A DNA stretch of 64,000 nt from Deinococcus aquaedulcis (lineage in GTDB: Bacteria; Deinococcota; Deinococci; Deinococcales; Deinococcaceae). The notes under the pieces were generated by a model that ran no database searches, was not told the origin of the DNA, and was given only the letters and a program-made list of their open reading frames with translations. Made by a program: the position numbers and the translations under genes. The stretch is from the NCBI RefSeq assembly GCF_019693445.1, contig NZ_JAHRBL010000004.1, positions 124,001-188,000 on the forward strand, read 5' to 3'. Positions 62,507-64,000 of the stretch are shown here, in pieces (within the stretch, counting starts at the first letter, position 1; each line of letters begins with the position of its first letter).

Positions 62507-63172
62507 TCAGCCCACCTCTTTGGGGCCTTTCAGGCCGGTTTTGCCCTCGCGGGCCTGCAGCACGGCGGCCACATCCGCTGGGCCCACGCCCACCTCGGCC
62601 AGGGCGAACAGCAGGTGAAACAGCAGGTCGGCGGCTTCGGTGGCCAGTTCGGTGCGGTCCCCGTTCTTGGCGGCCAGCAACACCTCGCCCGCTTCCTCGC
62701 TGATCTTTTTCAGCACCCGGTCCAGGCCGCCTGCGTGCAGCCGGGCCACGTAACTATTCTCGGGCAGGGTGGCCAGCCGCTCGGCAATGGTGGCGTACAC
62801 CCGCTCCAGGGTGCCGTCCAGGCCGCTGCCGGGGTCGTCGCCTGCCAGCAGCGGCTGGTGGTAACAGCTGTAGGCCCCGGTGTGGCAGGCCGGGCCGGTC
62901 TGCTCCACGCGGTACAGCAGGCTGTCGCCGTCGCAATCGGCCTGCACGCTCACGATGCGCTGGGTGTGGCCGCTGGTCTGGCCCTTGATCCACTGGGCCT
63001 GACGACTGCGCGAGTAGTAGGTGGCTTCGCGGGTGTCCAGGGTACGCTGCACCGCCGCGCGGTCGGCCCACGCCTGCATCAGCACCGCGCCGGTGCGGGC
63101 GTCCTGGGTCACCACCGGAAGCAGGCCGGTCTGGGGGTCAAAGGTCAGGGTGCTGGGCAGGTCAGTGGTCAT
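62507..63172 (-). CDS. hisIE: Phosphoribosyl-AMP cyclohydrolase / phosphoribosyl-ATP pyrophosphatase
   Basis: 221 residues, a HisI-HisE fusion for steps 2 and 3 of histidine synthesis. HisI part (about 1-115): [59 protein letters not shown] with metal Cys/His. HisE part: [18 protein letters not shown] and [37 protein letters not shown] 63172 has GGAGGG about 6 bases upstream. Followed on the same strand after hisF. Confidence 0.96.
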   Translation of the reverse strand: MTTDLPSTLTFDPQTGLLPVVTQDARTGAVLMQAWADRAAVQRTLDTREATYYSRSRQAQWIKGQTSGHTQRIVSVQADCDGDSLLYRVEQTGPACHTGAYSCYHQPLLAGDDPGSGLDGTLERVYATIAERLATLPENSYVARLHAGGLDRVLKKISEEAGEVLLAAKNGDRTELATEAADLLFHLLFALAEVGVGPADVAAVLQAREGKTGLKGPKEVG

Positions 63173-63206
63173 GGGGGCCCTCCGGGCAGGGGGTGGTGAG
63201 GGGGCA

Positions 63207-63249
63207 GTGGGCAGTGGAACAACGCGCCGGCCCACTTACCACTGCCCAC
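63207..63249. repeat. Hairpin between hisF and hisIE
   Basis: GTGGGCAGTGG (63207-63217) and CCACTGCCCAC (63239-63249), similar in sequence to the gcvT-gcvH hairpin. Confidence 0.6.
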
Positions 63250-64000
63250 GCCCCGTTCCCCATTCCGGCCGCACGGCCAGGCCCTCACCTTTCAGGTACG
63301 CCTTCACCTGCGGCACGGTCAGTTCGCCAAAGTGAAACACGCTGGCGGCCAGGGCGGCGTCGGCGTGGCCGCCCTGGTCCCCGCCGCGCAGCACGTCGCG
63401 GAAGTCTTCCAGTTTCCCGGCTCCCCCGGAGGCGATCACCGGCAGGTCCACCGCGCGGGCCACCGCCCGCGTGGCCTCCAGATCAAAGCCGGCGCGGGTG
63501 CCGTCGGCATCCATCACGTTCAGGCAGATTTCGCCCGCGCCCAGCGCCTGCCCGCGCACCGCCCACTCGATCAGGTCCAGGCCCGTGTCCACCCGGCCGC
63601 CCGCGCGGAACACGTTCCAGCCACCCTCCGGGCGGCGCTTGGCGTCAATACTTAGCATCACGCACTGCGCGCCGTGGTGGTCGCTGGCCTCGCGGATCAG
63701 CTCGGGGCGGCTCAGGGCCCCGCTGTTCACGCTGATCTTGTCGGCGCCCGCCAGCAGCAGTTGCCGGAAATCCGGCAGCCCATTGACCCCGCCGCCCACC
63801 GTCAGGGGCATCATCACTTGCTCGGCCACCCGGGCGGCCACGTCCAGCATCAGGCTGCGGCCCTCGTGGGTGGCAGTGATGTCGTAGAACACCAGTTCAT
63901 CGGCCTGCTGCGCCTCGTAGGCCTGGGCCAGCACCAGGGGGTCGCCGGCGTCGCGGTGGTTTTCAAAAAAGCGAACGTTCTTCACCACCCGCCCGTTTTG
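63236..64000 (-). CDS. hisF: Imidazole glycerol phosphate synthase, cyclase subunit (5' end outside window)
   Basis: At least 254 residues seen. The beta-barrel segments are typical: [20 protein letters not shown] at the right edge, [39 protein letters not shown] and VIASGGAGK. With HisH it makes the imidazole ring of histidine. The N-terminal catalytic LAKRIIPCLDV part lies beyond position 64000, so a GTG at 63988 is not the real start. Precedes hisIE; a hairpin separates the two. Confidence 0.96.
   Translation of the reverse strand, partial: QNGRVVKNVRFFENHRDAGDPLVLAQAYEAQQADELVFYDITATHEGRSLMLDVAARVAEQVMMPLTVGGGVNGLPDFRQLLLAGADKISVNSGALSRPELIREASDHHGAQCVMLSIDAKRRPEGGWNVFRAGGRVDTGLDLIEWAVRGQALGAGEICLNVMDADGTRAGFDLEATRAVARAVDLPVIASGGAGKLEDFRDVLRGGDQGGHADAALAASVFHFGELTVPQVKAYLKGEGLAVRPEWGTGRGQW

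Noticed and set aside
63236..63988. GTG 63988 as the start of hisF
   Set aside because: The residues before it (QNGRV) continue the family's conserved N-terminus, so the gene runs past the window edge.

Overview
The window is chromosomal DNA of a Deinococcus, or a very close relative. The evidence is the very high G+C, the many start codons preceded 6-7 bases upstream by a bare TAnnnT box (the leaderless promoter style described for Deinococcus), deinococcal-looking hypothetical proteins, and short interspersed repeats between genes. I see no tRNA, rRNA, CRISPR array, transposase gene or phage structural gene. Most of the window is ordinary, densely packed chromosome, with many 4-base ATGA/GTGA/TTGA overlaps inside operons.

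Layout. 1-1871: a short class-II UvrA-type ATPase (cut by the left edge) and a small unknown gene, divergent from a MarR regulator, with two identical-arm palindromes between them. 1942-6084: an accessory-looking island with a modular DUF4157-M23-GH19 peptidoglycan-hydrolase effector, an overlapping small exported protein (candidate immunity) and a convergent exported protein; base composition becomes visibly more A+T-rich in its second half. 6115-13148: HD and DinB proteins, a REC-Roadblock protein, a FepB-type binding protein, an enoyl-CoA hydratase, a diguanylate cyclase and malate dehydrogenase. 13290-17527: a MerR operon with its own 19-bp-spacer promoter, a Tat ferritin-like protein, M29 aminopeptidase and an ArsR/DUF2087 operon with paired operators. 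17930-24398: trmL-ispF, a degenerate GGDEF protein with two paralogous 'WPLY' proteins, a telA-kinase-phosphotransferase operon and a response regulator. 24578-30464: GNAT, a trypsin-endonuclease I fusion, an ABC-F ATPase and DUF1540.

30804-40894: a GGDEF/EAL protein, a Tat metallo-beta-lactamase-fold protein, an M16C peptidase, and a divergent three-gene exported operon encoding a lipoprotein with a cohesin-like domain and a protein with a dockerin-like double calcium loop, then S4 and DUF1684 genes. 40947-49452: comF, small unknown genes, a rhodanese, a second DinB gene, S4, zapE and dnaG (apparently initiated at ATC). 49659-64000: cupin, PfpI/DJ-1, a small orphan gene missed by simple ORF calling, gcvT-gcvH-gcvP, 2'-5' RNA ligase, NUDIX, SDR, a TMEM86-like protein, 5-formyl-THF cyclo-ligase, a phosphodiesterase, a DUF4394 lipoprotein, hisIE and hisF (cut by the right edge).

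The most promising material for something new is the cohesin/dockerin-like operon (38160-40083), the trypsin-endonuclease I fusion (25199-27109) and the DUF4157-M23-GH19 effector with its possible immunity gene (1942-5495). Also notable are a repeat family whose hairpin shows compensatory base changes and whose terminal TGA serves as the stop codon of four genes, and non-canonical translation starts (dnaG).
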